Counted from the first letter of the stretch, positions 8,630 through 18,736 are shown. The stretch: DNA of 64,000 bases from Bacteroidota bacterium (GCA_013298895.1 JAAFJM010000002.1:70427-134426); one strand, 5' to 3'. Numbers and translations are program-made. The notes: a model not told the origin generated them from the sequence alone.

Positions 8630-9736
8630 TTACTTCATTAATTTGATTACTTCATCTACTATTAACTCGGCTGCATTAGGCATGGCAAATGTTTTTATTT
8701 GATTAACCAATTCAGCTTGTTTATTTTCATTGGTTATTAAGTTTAACGTTTCACTAACCAAGTTATTTTTTGCATCTACATCTTTTACCAAAATAGCTGC
8801 ATTTTTATTTACCAAGGCCATTGCATTTTTTGTTTGATGGTCTTCAGCTACATTAGGCGAAGGCACCAAAATAACAGGCTTAGCCACTTGTGCTAATTCT
8901 GCAATTGAAAGTGCCCCTGCTCTCGAAATTACAACATCAGCTGCTGCATAAGCTAAATCCATCTCGTAAATGAAATGTTGAATGTTGAATGTTGTCCCGA
9001 TAGCTATCGGGAGTTGGATGTTATCTGCCTTATCAAAGTTTTTGCCTGTTTGCCAAATAAGGTTTACGTTGGCTTCTTTTATTTTATCTAATCCTTCATA
9101 AATGCTTTCGTTGATAGTTCTTGCTCCCAAGCTTCCGCCTATTACCAAAATGGTTTTTTTATTAGCATCTAACTTAAAAAACTCCATTGCTTGTTGTTTT
9201 TTGCTCGACACATCCAACAAATCTTGACGAATTGGATTACCCGTTTTTACCAACTTATTAGCTGGAAAAAACTTCTCCATATTATCGTAAGCCACGCAAA
9301 TGGTATTTACTTTATCTTTTAATATTTTATTGGTGATACCCGCATACGAGTTTTGCTCATGTATTAGAGTTGGCAGTTTTTTTAACGATGCTGCGTAAAG
9401 GACCGCACTACTTGCATAACCTCCAAAACCAATAACTGCATCGGGTTTGAACTTATTGATAATTCCAAACGATTTTAAAATACTTAAAACAACCTTAATA
9501 GGAAACAATAAATTTTTATACGTAATCCTGCGTTGCAATCCACTAATCCACAATCCTTCTATTTTATAACCCGCTTTAGGAACTTTTTCCATTTCCATTC
9601 TATCGCTAGCGCCCACAAATAAAAACTCCACTTCATTGTTGAGTCTTTTTTGCAATGCTTGTGCTACCGCAATGGCAGGGTAAATATGGCCTCCTGTTCC
9701 TCCTGCGCTAATTATTATTTTCTTTTTGCTATTCAT
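8630..9736 (-). CDS. murG: UDP-GlcNAc--undecaprenyl-PP-MurNAc-pentapeptide GlcNAc transferase MurG
   Basis: 368 residues, GT28 glycosyltransferase on the inner face of the inner membrane that converts lipid I to lipid II. N-terminal GGTGGHIYPAIAVA (12-25) binds the acceptor; IGFGGYASSAVLYAA near 103, HEQNSYAGITNKIL near 125, and the C-terminal donor-binding block AAADVVISRAGALSIAEL near 263 with PSPNVAEDHQTKNA. Residues ~238-255, between the TGKNFDKA strand and HFIYEMDLAYA, are encoded by a palindrome flanked by short tandem repeats and look like an in-frame insertion (8972-9024). All conserved motifs remain, so it should be active. Lies between ftsW (30 bases) and murC (4 bases). Confidence 0.97.
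   Translation of the reverse strand: MNSKKKIIISAGGTGGHIYPAIAVAQALQKRLNNEVEFLFVGASDRMEMEKVPKAGYKIEGLWISGLQRRITYKNLLFPIKVVLSILKSFGIINKFKPDAVIGFGGYASSAVLYAASLKKLPTLIHEQNSYAGITNKILKDKVNTICVAYDNMEKFFPANKLVKTGNPIRQDLLDVSSKKQQAMEFFKLDANKKTILVIGGSLGARTINESIYEGLDKIKEANVNLIWQTGKNFDKADNIQLPIAIGTTFNIQHFIYEMDLAYAAADVVISRAGALSIAELAQVAKPVILVPSPNVAEDHQTKNAMALVNKNAAILVKDVDAKNNLVSETLNLITNENKQAELVNQIKTFAMPNAAELIVDEVIKLMK
8972..9024. repeat. Palindromic repeat read in frame inside murG
   Basis: TCCCGATAGCTATCGGGA at 8995-9012 is a perfect 18-bp palindrome. On its left lie three GTTGAAT-like tandem units (8977-8994) and on its right GTTGGATGTT. The whole stretch encodes about 17 residues of MurG, including LPIAIGTTFNIQ, in a gap between conserved blocks. 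The CCGATAGC half recurs in the murC-ftsQ spacer. This pattern fits a small REP-like element captured by a coding region. Confidence 0.6.
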
Positions 9737-9766
9737 TTTTAATAAAATAGTTTGTTATAAATAGAC

Positions 9767-10993
9767 CTAAGTTGTTATAAAATTATTATTTTTTGAATCC
9801 ACATTACTATTTGCTTCTTCCATGCTATCTGCTTGAATATACCTGCTTACACTCATAATCAATCCCAATGTTATAAATGTAAAAATGAGTGAGGTTCCAC
9901 CTTTACTTACCAATGGTAAAGTTAAACCTGTAACAGGAAATAAACCAACTGCTACCGCCATGTTTATTAATGCTTGCAGCACCAACTGAAAGGACAAACC
10001 AACTGCTATTAATGCCCCAAAAGCTTTGGGCGCTTTTTTTATAATATTGATGGTTCTATACATAAACCATAAGTATAAAAACAGCATAAATATGCCTAAA
10101 AATAATCCATACTCTTCAATGATAATGGCATAGATAAAATCGGCATAAGCTTCGGGCAGAAAGTTACGCTCTACACTTTGTCCAGGACCTTTCCCAAACA
10201 AACCGCCTGTAGCAATAGCTATTTTAGCATGATCAGCTTGAAAACTATCTTTTTCTTTAACTTTATTTCTTCCTGTTTGAGCCGAATTATTTTCAAAATT
10301 GGTAAATGCTGTAATCCTTCCTTTCCATGTTTCAAATCGCCCAACTCCCTCAATTAATTTAGGGGGAGCAAACAATAAAAACATAGCAAATAAAAAAGCA
10401 CAAACCAAACCGACAACGCCAATTTTAATTAAATAAATAACTTTAACTCTCCCTAAGTACATTACCAAAATACAAGTCATAAAAAGCACCAAAGCGGTAC
10501 TTAAATTATCTTTTGCAATTAATACGCAAGTTAAAGTGATATGACCCAATAAAGGATAAATTACTTTCTTCAAATCGTCCAATTCATCTTTGTATTTAGC
10601 TAAGGTTCTAATGGTATAAAGCAAAATTGCTACCTTAGCAAAATCAGACGATTGAAAGGTAAAAAAACCAAACGAAAGCCATCGTTTTGCCCCATTAATA
10701 GTTACGCCAAAAAGGATGGTAGCAATTAACAAGGCATAGGATATATAGAGCAAAAACCGTGATATCCCCATGAAATTTTTATAATGTATGGTGTGAATAT
10801 ACAGCATAATGGTATATCCAATAAATATATACATTCCATGCTGGAACAAGTAAAAAATGGTACTATGTTTATACTTGTACGACAACCAACTGGCAGAACT
10901 ATAAACAGCCAATAATCCCCATAATGATAAAATCAATATGATGAAGAACATGGCTCTGTCTCCCTTTGGTTTTAAATACTGTATAATACTCAT
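9767..10993 (-). CDS. ftsW: Septal peptidoglycan glycosyltransferase FtsW (SEDS family)
   Basis: 408 residues with about ten membrane segments. Conserved SEDS features are visible: GAKRWLSFGFFTFQSSDFAK near 110 and, in the large periplasmic loop, GKGPGQSVERNFLPEAYADFIYAII near 270, followed by VGLFPVTGLTLPLVSKGGTS near 355. FtsW polymerises lipid II glycan strands at the septum together with FtsI. The C-terminal tail after the last helix is short and Asn-rich. Placed between murD (61 bases) and murG (30 bases), as in other Bacteroidota. Confidence 0.96.
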   Translation of the reverse strand: MSIIQYLKPKGDRAMFFIILILSLWGLLAVYSSASWLSYKYKHSTIFYLFQHGMYIFIGYTIMLYIHTIHYKNFMGISRFLLYISYALLIATILFGVTINGAKRWLSFGFFTFQSSDFAKVAILLYTIRTLAKYKDELDDLKKVIYPLLGHITLTCVLIAKDNLSTALVLFMTCILVMYLGRVKVIYLIKIGVVGLVCAFLFAMFLLFAPPKLIEGVGRFETWKGRITAFTNFENNSAQTGRNKVKEKDSFQADHAKIAIATGGLFGKGPGQSVERNFLPEAYADFIYAIIIEEYGLFLGIFMLFLYLWFMYRTINIIKKAPKAFGALIAVGLSFQLVLQALINMAVAVGLFPVTGLTLPLVSKGGTSLIFTFITLGLIMSVSRYIQADSMEEANSNVDSKNNNFITT

Positions 10994-11054
10994 TTTTACT
11001 TTTTATAATCAATTTGGTTTTGGTAAAACCTATTAATTTATGTTTATCAAATTA

Positions 11055-12398
11055 CTATAAACTTCTAACCGCATTTTTAAACATACGGCCACGTTCTTCA
11101 TAATTTTTAAATAAATCAAATGAAGCGCAAGCAGGCGATAACAAAACACATTCGCCAGCTTTAGCCAATTGTTTTGCCACTTTTACAGCTTCGTTAGCAC
11201 TGGTAGTATTTACAATCATGTCTACATCTTTACTAAATGCTTCATGAATTTTAGTATTATCTAAACCCATACAAACAATGATGCGCACTTTTTCTTTTAC
11301 CAAATCTTTAAGCATGGTATAATCATTGCCTTTATCGGTTCCACCAGCAATCCAAACTACTGGTTTGTCCATACATTCTAAAGCATACCAAGCAGCATTT
11401 ACATTGGTGGCTTTGGAGTCGTTAATAAATTGTATGCCATCAACCGAGGCTACATTTTCTAAACGGTGTTCTACATTTTTAAAATCGGTTAGCGCTTCGC
11501 GAATAACTTCATTTTTAATTTGTAATGCCTTGCCAATTAAGGCAGCGGCAAGCGAGTTATAGGCATTATGCCTACCTCTAAGTGCAAGTTGTTGTGTTAA
11601 CATTGTGAATGGATTTAATTGATTGTTTGATAATTGCACAAACATGGTTCCATCCATTACAGTTGCCCCAGCTGCAAGACTAGGGTTTAACGAGAATGGA
11701 ACCATTTGTGCGTTTATATTTGTTGATTGCAAGTTTGCGGTTGTTAATTCATCATCGGCACAATACAAAAAGTAATCTGCGGCAGTTTGATTTTGTGTAA
11801 TTCTGAATTTTGAGTTTATATAGTTTTGTATTTCGTAATTATATCGGTCTAAATGATCGGGTGTTATATTGGTTAATACAGCAATGTTTGCATGAAATTC
11901 ATACATATCATCTAATTGAAAACTGCTTATTTCTAACACAAAATAATCGTATTGTTTTTCGGCAACTAAGCGCGCAAAACTCACACCAATATTACCTCCA
12001 CAGGCTACATTTAAACCTGCTTTTTGTAATAAATGATATACCAATGAAGTTACGGTAGTTTTGCCATTGGTTCCAGTTATAGCAACAATATATGCATTGG
12101 TGTAACGAGCTGCAAACTCAATTTCACTAATAATAGAAATATTCAAAGAACGAAGCTTTTTTATAAGCTCATTTTTTTCTGGAATACCAGGACTTTTTAT
12201 AATTTCATCAGCATTTAAAATCAATGCTTCAGTATGTTGTAATTCTTCAAAAGCAATTGCATGCTGCAACAATTCCTCTTTGTATTTTTGAGGTATTGCT
12301 CCTTTATCTGACACAAATACATCAAAGCCTTGTTTTTTAGCTAAGATGGCTGCACCTGTTCCACTTTCTCCGCTTCCAAGTATTACTATTCGTTTCAT
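11055..12398 (-). CDS. murD: UDP-N-acetylmuramoyl-L-alanine--D-glutamate ligase MurD
   Basis: 447 residues. The N-terminal UMP-binding part opens with RIVILGSGESGTGAAILAKK; the ATP motif GTNGKTTVTSLVYHLL begins near 109; the carbamylated-Lys/Mg region VLEISSFQLDD is near 155; NITPDHLDRYN near 178; the C-terminal domain includes FINDSKATNVNA near 316 and LLSPACASFDLFKNYEERG, specific to MurD. It adds D-Glu to UDP-MurNAc-Ala in the cytoplasm. Upstream spacer to mraY is 86 bases and contains 14-bp direct repeats. Nothing is missing; length is normal. Confidence 0.98.
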   Translation of the reverse strand: MKRIVILGSGESGTGAAILAKKQGFDVFVSDKGAIPQKYKEELLQHAIAFEELQHTEALILNADEIIKSPGIPEKNELIKKLRSLNISIISEIEFAARYTNAYIVAITGTNGKTTVTSLVYHLLQKAGLNVACGGNIGVSFARLVAEKQYDYFVLEISSFQLDDMYEFHANIAVLTNITPDHLDRYNYEIQNYINSKFRITQNQTAADYFLYCADDELTTANLQSTNINAQMVPFSLNPSLAAGATVMDGTMFVQLSNNQLNPFTMLTQQLALRGRHNAYNSLAAALIGKALQIKNEVIREALTDFKNVEHRLENVASVDGIQFINDSKATNVNAAWYALECMDKPVVWIAGGTDKGNDYTMLKDLVKEKVRIIVCMGLDNTKIHEAFSKDVDMIVNTTSANEAVKVAKQLAKAGECVLLSPACASFDLFKNYEERGRMFKNAVRSL

Positions 12399-12401
12399 TT
12401 T

Positions 12402-12436
12402 TTAGTTCTTAGTTTTAAGTACTTAGTTCTTAGTTT
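12402..12436. repeat. 14-bp direct repeats in the murD-mraY spacer
   Basis: TTAGTTCTTAGTTT occurs at 12402-12415 and again at 12423-12436, a 21-base period. The first 13 bases recur at 18737 in the rsmH-mraZ spacer, and a related AGTTGATAGTTGTT type repeats with the same 21-base period before gldF (25422-25456, other strand). No coding potential. Confidence 0.5.
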
Positions 12437-12484
12437 GGTTAGTATTTGTATAAATCACAATTCAAAAATCCTAAATCAAAATTC

Positions 12485-13753
12485 CTATCGTACTTTTAAA
12501 GTAATGATGGTGATGATTGCTAGCATGATTCCAATAATCCAAAAACGGGTAACAATTTTCGATTCGTGGAAACCTAATTTTTGGTAATGGTGATGTAACG
12601 GAGACATTTTAAAAAGTCTGTTTGCCCTAGCATATTCAATACCATGCTTGCGTTTTTGATATTTAAAATAATACACTTGAAGTATTACCGATAAATTTTC
12701 AACCAAGAACACACCGCATAAAATTGGAATCAATAATTCTTTACGAACCATAATAGCAAATACTGCTATGATTCCTCCTAAAGACAATGAACCTGTATCG
12801 CCCATAAATACTTGAGCAGGAAAAGCATTGTACCATAAAAATCCAATACATGCTCCAACTAATGCACCACCAAAAATTACCATTTCACCAAGGTTAGGAA
12901 TGTACATTACACCTAGATATTCAGAGAAAACCAAGTTACCACTTACATAAGCAAAAATACTGAGCACTAGGGCTATAATAGCCGATATACCTGCTGCCAG
13001 TCCATCAATACCATCTGTTATATTTGCACCATTGGAAACAGCAGTTATAATAAATGTTACAACTACTAAAAATATCAAATAATTGTATTGCTCAAATCCA
13101 TCCCAAATCCAAGTCAATAAGTATTTATAATCAAACTCAGTTGATTTAAAAAATGGAATAGTAGTAGTGGTCGCCTTCTCATCTTTCGAATACATAATTT
13201 GACCATCAATAACTGTTTGTTGTAAATTATTGGCTTTTATAAACTCAGTGGTTACATCTTGTGGCTTATAAAAATCTTTGGTTTTTACATGTTGGTTGTA
13301 ATACAATGTGGTAGCCACAATTACGCTGATACCAACTTGTCCAACTATTTTAAACCTACCTGCTAAACCTTCTTTGTTCTTTTTAAATACTTTAATATAA
13401 TCATCTAAAAATCCAACTAAACCAAGCCAAATGGTAGTAATTACTGCCAAAATAATATACACGTTATTGATGCGAGCAAACAATAAAGTAGGTAATAAAA
13501 TAGCAGCTAAAATAATTAATCCACCCATAGTAGGTGTGCCTACTTTAGCTTTTTCGCCTGCTAAACCAAGATCTCTAATTTCATCAGCCACTTGTAATCT
13601 TCTTAATTTTGCAATTAAATTTTTACCATAAATCATAGATATGGTTAACGATAATATAATAGCCATAGCTGCCCTGAAAGAAATGTATTGAAACACCCCA
13701 GCACCAGGAATATTAAAGGTATCATTCAAATAGTCAAATAAGTAATACAACAT
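12485..13753 (-). CDS. mraY: Phospho-N-acetylmuramoyl-pentapeptide transferase MraY
   Basis: 422 residues with about ten membrane helices. It transfers phospho-MurNAc-pentapeptide to undecaprenyl phosphate, making lipid I. Catalytic-site motifs are visible: [17 protein letters not shown] near 117, [15 protein letters not shown] near 250, [12 protein letters not shown] near 325, and the MraY-specific [11 protein letters not shown] near 390. About 60 extra residues between helices (around 160-215, with many Thr, Lys and Asp) form a large loop; this makes it longer than the ~360 of E. coli and is common in Bacteroidota MraY. Sits between murE and murD in the operon. Confidence 0.98.
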   Translation of the reverse strand: MLYYLFDYLNDTFNIPGAGVFQYISFRAAMAIILSLTISMIYGKNLIAKLRRLQVADEIRDLGLAGEKAKVGTPTMGGLIILAAILLPTLLFARINNVYIILAVITTIWLGLVGFLDDYIKVFKKNKEGLAGRFKIVGQVGISVIVATTLYYNQHVKTKDFYKPQDVTTEFIKANNLQQTVIDGQIMYSKDEKATTTTIPFFKSTEFDYKYLLTWIWDGFEQYNYLIFLVVVTFIITAVSNGANITDGIDGLAAGISAIIALVLSIFAYVSGNLVFSEYLGVMYIPNLGEMVIFGGALVGACIGFLWYNAFPAQVFMGDTGSLSLGGIIAVFAIMVRKELLIPILCGVFLVENLSVILQVYYFKYQKRKHGIEYARANRLFKMSPLHHHYQKLGFHESKIVTRFWIIGIMLAIITIITLKVR

Positions 13754-13786
13754 ATTGTTAGTTATTTTATAGTTCTAATTTTTTAT

Positions 13787-15250
13787 TTATTTCATTAATT
13801 CAAACATCTCTTTCAACACTTCTTTGTCATCAAAATGATGTTTTACACCTTGAATTTCTTGGTAAGTTTCGTGGCCTTTACCAGCTACTAAAATGATATC
13901 GCCTTTTTGAGCCATACTTACAGCAGCTTTAATTGCCTCTTTTCTATTGCTAATTCTGAGCGTTTTTTTGTAATGCAATGGGTCAACACCTTTTTGCATT
14001 TCATCTAATATTGCTTCTGGGTCTTCGTTTCGAGGATTATCAGAAGTAAAAATTACTTTATTGCTCATTTTAGTTGCCACATCGGCCATAACCGGACGTT
14101 TAGCAGCATCTCTATTTCCACCACAACCAACTACTGTTATCAGTTGTTCGTTATTGGTTCTTATTCCATTGATGGTTGAAAGAATATTTTTTAAAGCATC
14201 AGGAGTATGTGCATAATCAACAATGGCTACTATGCCGCTTTCTGATTTCATAAAATCGAAACGACCATTTACTGAATGTAAACTTGATAAATGCGTAATG
14301 ATTTCTTGTTTATCTTTTCCTAGTAAAAAAGCTGCTCCATAAACTGCCAATAAATTATAAGCATTAAACTCACCAACTAATCTGAACCAAGCCTCATCAC
14401 CATTTATATTAATGAGCATTCCATCAAAATCGGCTTCAATAATTTTACCTTTAAAATCAGCCATTGATTTTAATGAATAAGTGTATTTTGATGCATAGGT
14501 ATTTTGCAACATTACCATGCCATTTCTATCGTCTTTATTAGTCAAGGCAAAGGCATCCTCATTCACATCATCAAATAACTTTTTCTTGGCTTTTATGTAA
14601 TTATCAAATGTGATATGATAATCTAAATGATCGTGGGTAATATTGGTAAAAATAGTTCCTGCAAAATGTAATCCGCTAATTCTATTTTGATCAATAGCAT
14701 GCGAGCTTGCTTCCATAAAACAATACTCACAACCAGCAGCTAACATTTGCCCTAAAAGCTCATTAATTCTAATAGAATCAGGAGTAGTATGTGTGCTTGG
14801 AATAACTGTTTCGTTAATTTGATTTTGAACAGTAGAAAGTAACCCAACATGATGACCAAACTTACGAAACAAACTAAATAATAAGGTAGCAACAGTAGTT
14901 TTACCATTGGTACCTGTTACCGCAACAAGCTTTAATTTTTTAGAAGGATGGTTATAAAAATTAGCTGCCATTAAAGCCATGGCTTCACTGGTATTTGCTA
15001 CTTGAATATAGGTGATTTCAGCATTTAATTCAGTTGGCAATACTTCGCAAACAATGGCTTTAACACCTTTAGTTATTACATCACCAATAAATTTATGACC
15101 ATCAACTTGAGTACCTTTTACAGCAAAAAACACACTGCTACTTGATACGTTTCGTGAGTCGTAAGTAAGCAGTGTAACCTCCATATTCAAGTTACCTTGA
15201 ACAGAAATAGTTTTTACTGTATGTAATATTTGTTCTAATGTTTTAGACAT
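13787..15250 (-). CDS. murE: UDP-MurNAc-tripeptide synthetase MurE (probably meso-DAP-adding)
   Basis: 487 residues. DSRNV (31-35) starts the UMP-binding region, GTNGKTT lies at 113-119, THTTPDSIRI near 153-162, SSHAIDQNR near 182-190, and VDYAHTPDALKN near 345-355. DNPRNED at 404-410 is the motif that selects meso-diaminopimelate rather than lysine, so the peptidoglycan should be of the DAP type. Cytoplasmic ATP-dependent ligase. Only 4 bases after ftsI, suggesting translational coupling. Full length. Confidence 0.98.
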   Translation of the reverse strand: MSKTLEQILHTVKTISVQGNLNMEVTLLTYDSRNVSSSSVFFAVKGTQVDGHKFIGDVITKGVKAIVCEVLPTELNAEITYIQVANTSEAMALMAANFYNHPSKKLKLVAVTGTNGKTTVATLLFSLFRKFGHHVGLLSTVQNQINETVIPSTHTTPDSIRINELLGQMLAAGCEYCFMEASSHAIDQNRISGLHFAGTIFTNITHDHLDYHITFDNYIKAKKKLFDDVNEDAFALTNKDDRNGMVMLQNTYASKYTYSLKSMADFKGKIIEADFDGMLININGDEAWFRLVGEFNAYNLLAVYGAAFLLGKDKQEIITHLSSLHSVNGRFDFMKSESGIVAIVDYAHTPDALKNILSTINGIRTNNEQLITVVGCGGNRDAAKRPVMADVATKMSNKVIFTSDNPRNEDPEAILDEMQKGVDPLHYKKTLRISNRKEAIKAAVSMAQKGDIILVAGKGHETYQEIQGVKHHFDDKEVLKEMFELMK

Positions 15251-15254
15251 AAAA

Positions 15255-17387
15255 TTATCCTAAAATTAAATTTACTTTTAAACCTTTATTGTAAATAGCA
15301 CCCGCCTTTATTGATTGCTGCTTAACCTTACCACAACCCATAATGCTTACTCGTAAACCTTTACTTTCTAATAAATAAGTAGCATCCTTAGCCGACATTC
15401 CTTTTACATCAGGCATTTGTTTTGGTTTGCTTACCATAGGTAATAAACTCAATGCATTGTCCTTTTGTGAAACATTGAACCATGCACTTCCCATATCATC
15501 AACCGTATCATTTACATGCGATGAAATGCCCACATTATCAAGTATGGTTTTTACATCATCTTTATAAGCCTTTGTTACTTCTGGCAAATCGTTCGAAAAA
15601 CCAGTATAAGTTTCTCTTACATCTTTATGAATATTAGTAGCAGTAGCATAAATTTTATTGGCCAAATCTTTGAATACAGGCAATGCCAATTGCGCTCCAT
15701 AAATCATACTGCCTTGCGGACGAATGATAACTACATAGCAACTATATTTTGGTTTTTCAGCAGGAAAATAACCACACCAAGAGGCTCTGTATACTTTTGC
15801 TCCGCCTTGGTAATAATCTTCTCCTCGTTGAATAATGGCAGTTCCTGTTTTACCTGCAAAGGTGTAAGGCAAATTGCCGTTTTCTTTATTATACGCAGTA
15901 CCATTTTTAACAACACCTTGCATCATGTTTTTAAGTTGAGCAACAGTGGCTTCACTGCATATTTGCTCCTTTAAAACTTGTGTTTTAAATTCCTTAACCA
16001 CTTGGCCTGCATTCATTATTTTTTTAACAAAAAATGGATTCACCATTTTGCCATTATTAGCTATAGCATTGTAAATAGTTAACATTTGCAATGGCGTAAG
16101 TGAAATTCCATAACCACGGCTAATAGCAGATAAATCACTTTTACTCCAATACTTACTACTAGGTTTTAAATATTGTGGTGCTTGCGCTCCATGTAATTGC
16201 AATTTCAAATTTTTATCTAAACCTAAACCATCTAAATAATCATAATGTTTACTTGGATTTGAATCATAATACTTGGCTATTTGTTTAGCAAATGCAATGT
16301 TTGACGACACTTCAAAAGCTTGCTGCATGTTTAATTCAGAATAACTATGCGAATCTTCAACAGGTCTGCCATACACCATTGCCCTTCCACCTTCTACATT
16401 CACCAAAGATTTTGGAGTTACAAAACCATTATCTAACAAACTCATCATGGTTACCAACTTAAAGGTTGAACCTGGCTGCATTTTAGTTCTAATGGCATCA
16501 TTCAATCTTTCTTCGTATGTGCCATCAGCTTTACGTGTTAAGTTGGCAATGGCTTTAATTTCGCCAGTTTCCACTTCCATTAATATAGCAGTGCCGCGCA
16601 TAGCCATATTACTTTTTAAAACCTTTAACAACGATTGTTGCGCAACATCTTGTAAGTTTATATCAATGGTTGAAATGATATCGCAACCGTTTTCAGCTTC
16701 GTTTTTTTCTTCATTATTAATGGGCACATAAACACCACCTGTAACGCGTTGCATCATTTGCAATCCATCTTTGCCTTTTAGGTAATCATTAAAAAAGCCT
16801 TCTAAGCCTACATAATCATCCGAATTATTATTAACAAAACCAATGGTTCTTAAAGCTAAATTTTGAAATGGTTTTACACGTTTGGTTTTAGGAATAATGA
16901 ACAAACCACCTGATATTTTACCCATTCTGAACAATGGAAACTTTTGAACGCGTAACAATTGCTGATGCGAAACATTGAGTTTGATTAAGTTATAGCCTAA
17001 TCCTTTATTCCTGATATTTTTAAATAAAAATTTATAATGACTAGCTGTGGCTTGCGGAAACTCGGCATTGAACATAATGGCAAGCGAATCAACATATTTA
17101 TCAAAAGTATCTTTTACCGAAAATGCTGGTGCAGTGGCATCAATGGCCAAATCGTAAATGGGCAATGAAGTAGAAAGTAAAGCACCGTTACAATCAAAAA
17201 TATTGCCTCTGATAGCTTTTACTTTTTCTGACTTTACCGAAAATTTTGCCGATTCTTTTTTCCAATGTTTAACTTCAACAAATTGTAATTTATAAACATA
17301 AAACACAATGGCAGCAGCAAACACGCCCATTAAGCCGAAAACGACTAGGGTACGTATTAATATTGTTTTGCGTGCGTTAATTGCCAT
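15255..17387 (-). CDS. ftsI: Septal transpeptidase FtsI (class B PBP) with C-terminal PASTA domain
   Basis: 710 residues. One N-terminal membrane anchor (about 10-32), the pedestal domain containing RGNIFDCNGALLS near 60-73, and the transpeptidase domain with all three active-site motifs: STFK at 307-310 (catalytic Ser307), SSN at 361-363, and KTGT at 513-516. A single PASTA domain (about 655-710, starting MPDVKGMSAKDAT) ends the protein; such a domain is usual in Bacteroidota FtsI. It crosslinks septal peptidoglycan with FtsW. It follows the FtsL-like gene by 19 bases and precedes murE by 4. Confidence 0.97.
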   Translation of the reverse strand: MAINARKTILIRTLVVFGLMGVFAAAIVFYVYKLQFVEVKHWKKESAKFSVKSEKVKAIRGNIFDCNGALLSTSLPIYDLAIDATAPAFSVKDTFDKYVDSLAIMFNAEFPQATASHYKFLFKNIRNKGLGYNLIKLNVSHQQLLRVQKFPLFRMGKISGGLFIIPKTKRVKPFQNLALRTIGFVNNNSDDYVGLEGFFNDYLKGKDGLQMMQRVTGGVYVPINNEEKNEAENGCDIISTIDINLQDVAQQSLLKVLKSNMAMRGTAILMEVETGEIKAIANLTRKADGTYEERLNDAIRTKMQPGSTFKLVTMMSLLDNGFVTPKSLVNVEGGRAMVYGRPVEDSHSYSELNMQQAFEVSSNIAFAKQIAKYYDSNPSKHYDYLDGLGLDKNLKLQLHGAQAPQYLKPSSKYWSKSDLSAISRGYGISLTPLQMLTIYNAIANNGKMVNPFFVKKIMNAGQVVKEFKTQVLKEQICSEATVAQLKNMMQGVVKNGTAYNKENGNLPYTFAGKTGTAIIQRGEDYYQGGAKVYRASWCGYFPAEKPKYSCYVVIIRPQGSMIYGAQLALPVFKDLANKIYATATNIHKDVRETYTGFSNDLPEVTKAYKDDVKTILDNVGISSHVNDTVDDMGSAWFNVSQKDNALSLLPMVSKPKQMPDVKGMSAKDATYLLESKGLRVSIMGCGKVKQQSIKAGAIYNKGLKVNLILG

Positions 17388-17406
17388 TTTTTATTTACTG
17401 TTTTCT

Positions 17407-17820
17407 TTATTCTATTATTATTTTGGTTGGAGGTATTACTGCCTCTTTTACATAATCAGTATCTTTGGTTCTTTTACCTAGGCTACTAAATTCTCTTAAC
17501 TTTTCTGCTATGTTTGATTGCCTACTGGCATTCATTATTTCGCTTAAGTTGATAATATACTGATTGCGTAATTCTTTATTTTCTTTCGTTAGTTTATCTA
17601 TCTTTTTATTCAAGTTATCGTTGTTATGACTACTCCATATCAACACCATTATCAAACCAAAGCAAAAAAGTATAAATGGCATTTGACCAATCAATTGATT
17701 GGGGTTGAGCTTAAAATCAATATCAGATAAACGCTTAAAAGCACCTTCAATTTTTGGGGTGCTTGGCTTTTTATCTTCTTTAATTTCAGGCTCATCGCCT
17801 ATAATTACTTTATTGCTCAC
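17407..17820 (-). CDS. FtsL-like divisome protein
   Basis: 137 residues: a cytoplasmic part of about 50 residues rich in Lys, Glu and Pro, one membrane helix (MPFILFCFGLIMVLIWSSH, about 49-67), then a periplasmic coiled coil (NLNKKIDKLTKENKELRNQY) and a short tail. This layout and its place between rsmH (9 bases) and ftsI (19 bases) identify the FtsL slot, which in Bacteroidota is too divergent for direct similarity. FtsL bridges FtsQ and DivIC/FtsB and activates FtsWI. Function assigned from topology and location. Confidence 0.82.
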   Translation of the reverse strand: MSNKVIIGDEPEIKEDKKPSTPKIEGAFKRLSDIDFKLNPNQLIGQMPFILFCFGLIMVLIWSSHNNDNLNKKIDKLTKENKELRNQYIINLSEIMNASRQSNIAEKLREFSSLGKRTKDTDYVKEAVIPPTKIIIE

Positions 17821-17829
17821 TTGGTTTAT

Positions 17830-18735
17830 TTATTTGTTCAATCGTTCTGCTATCCTTAATTTGGCGCTTCGCGATCGGTTATTTTCTTCTTGTTCCTTAT
17901 CGGTTGCTACTATTGCTTTTTTATTTAATGGATTAAATGGCCTGTTGATATTTCCAAAAAAATCTTTTTCCAAATCGCCTATTAAATTGCCGCTATTCAT
18001 GTAGTTTTTAACTAACCTATCTTCCAACGAATGGTAACTCATAATTACCAACCTACCTCCTGGCTTTATTAAACTACCACATTGCAAAAGCATTTTTTCT
18101 AGCACAGCTAACTCTTGGTTTACTTCAATGCGAATGGCTTGAAACACCTGAGCAAAAAATTTAAAGTCTTTGAACTTAGGCGCGTGATGCATCAATGCTT
18201 GCTTTAACTCACCAACTGTTTCAATATTTTTACCATTACGAGCAGCAATAATATCGGCAGCCATTTTTCGAGATTGATGCAATTCGCCATACTTATATAA
18301 TACGTTAGCCAAATCATCGGCTTTGTATTCATTTATAACCGTATGAGCGCTCAAAGATTGCGTTTGACTCATGCGCATGTCCAATTTAGCATCATCAAAA
18401 CGAATAGAAAAACCACGTTCACCTTCATCAAACTGATGAGACGAAACACCTAAATCGCCAAGCAAACCATCTACTTTATCAAAACCTTGGTATTGCACAT
18501 GATTTTTCAAAAACTCAAAATTTTGATCAATAAAAACCAAGCGTTCATCTTTAATTAAATTTCGTTTCGCATCTTCATCTTGGTCAAATGCAATCAACCT
18601 TCCTTTTTTGCTTAACTTATTTAATATAGCGCCACTATGCCCACCACCTCCATAGGTAATATCTACATAAACCCCATCAGGATTTATATTTAATGCATCT
18701 AAGCACTCGTTTAACATTACTGGGTTATGGTACAT
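17830..18735 (-). CDS. rsmH: 16S rRNA (cytosine(1402)-N(4))-methyltransferase RsmH (MraW)
   Basis: 301 residues. N-terminal YHNPVMLNECLDALN and SAM-binding VDITYGGGGHSGAIL (about 24-38), DGLLGDLGVSSHQFDEGERGFS-type block near 85-108, and RLVIMSYHSLEDRLVKNY near 242-260. It methylates N4 of C1402 in 16S rRNA. Second gene of the dcw cluster, 88 bases after mraZ and 9 before the FtsL-like gene. Full length; ATG 18735 lies two codons before the conserved HNPVML. Confidence 0.98.
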   Translation of the reverse strand: MYHNPVMLNECLDALNINPDGVYVDITYGGGGHSGAILNKLSKKGRLIAFDQDEDAKRNLIKDERLVFIDQNFEFLKNHVQYQGFDKVDGLLGDLGVSSHQFDEGERGFSIRFDDAKLDMRMSQTQSLSAHTVINEYKADDLANVLYKYGELHQSRKMAADIIAARNGKNIETVGELKQALMHHAPKFKDFKFFAQVFQAIRIEVNQELAVLEKMLLQCGSLIKPGGRLVIMSYHSLEDRLVKNYMNSGNLIGDLEKDFFGNINRPFNPLNKKAIVATDKEQEENNRSRSAKLRIAERLNK

Positions 18736-18736
18736 C

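Noticed and set aside
15627-15974. + strand frame opposite ftsI
   Set aside because: Antisense shadow of the transpeptidase domain; no conserved motif or start context.
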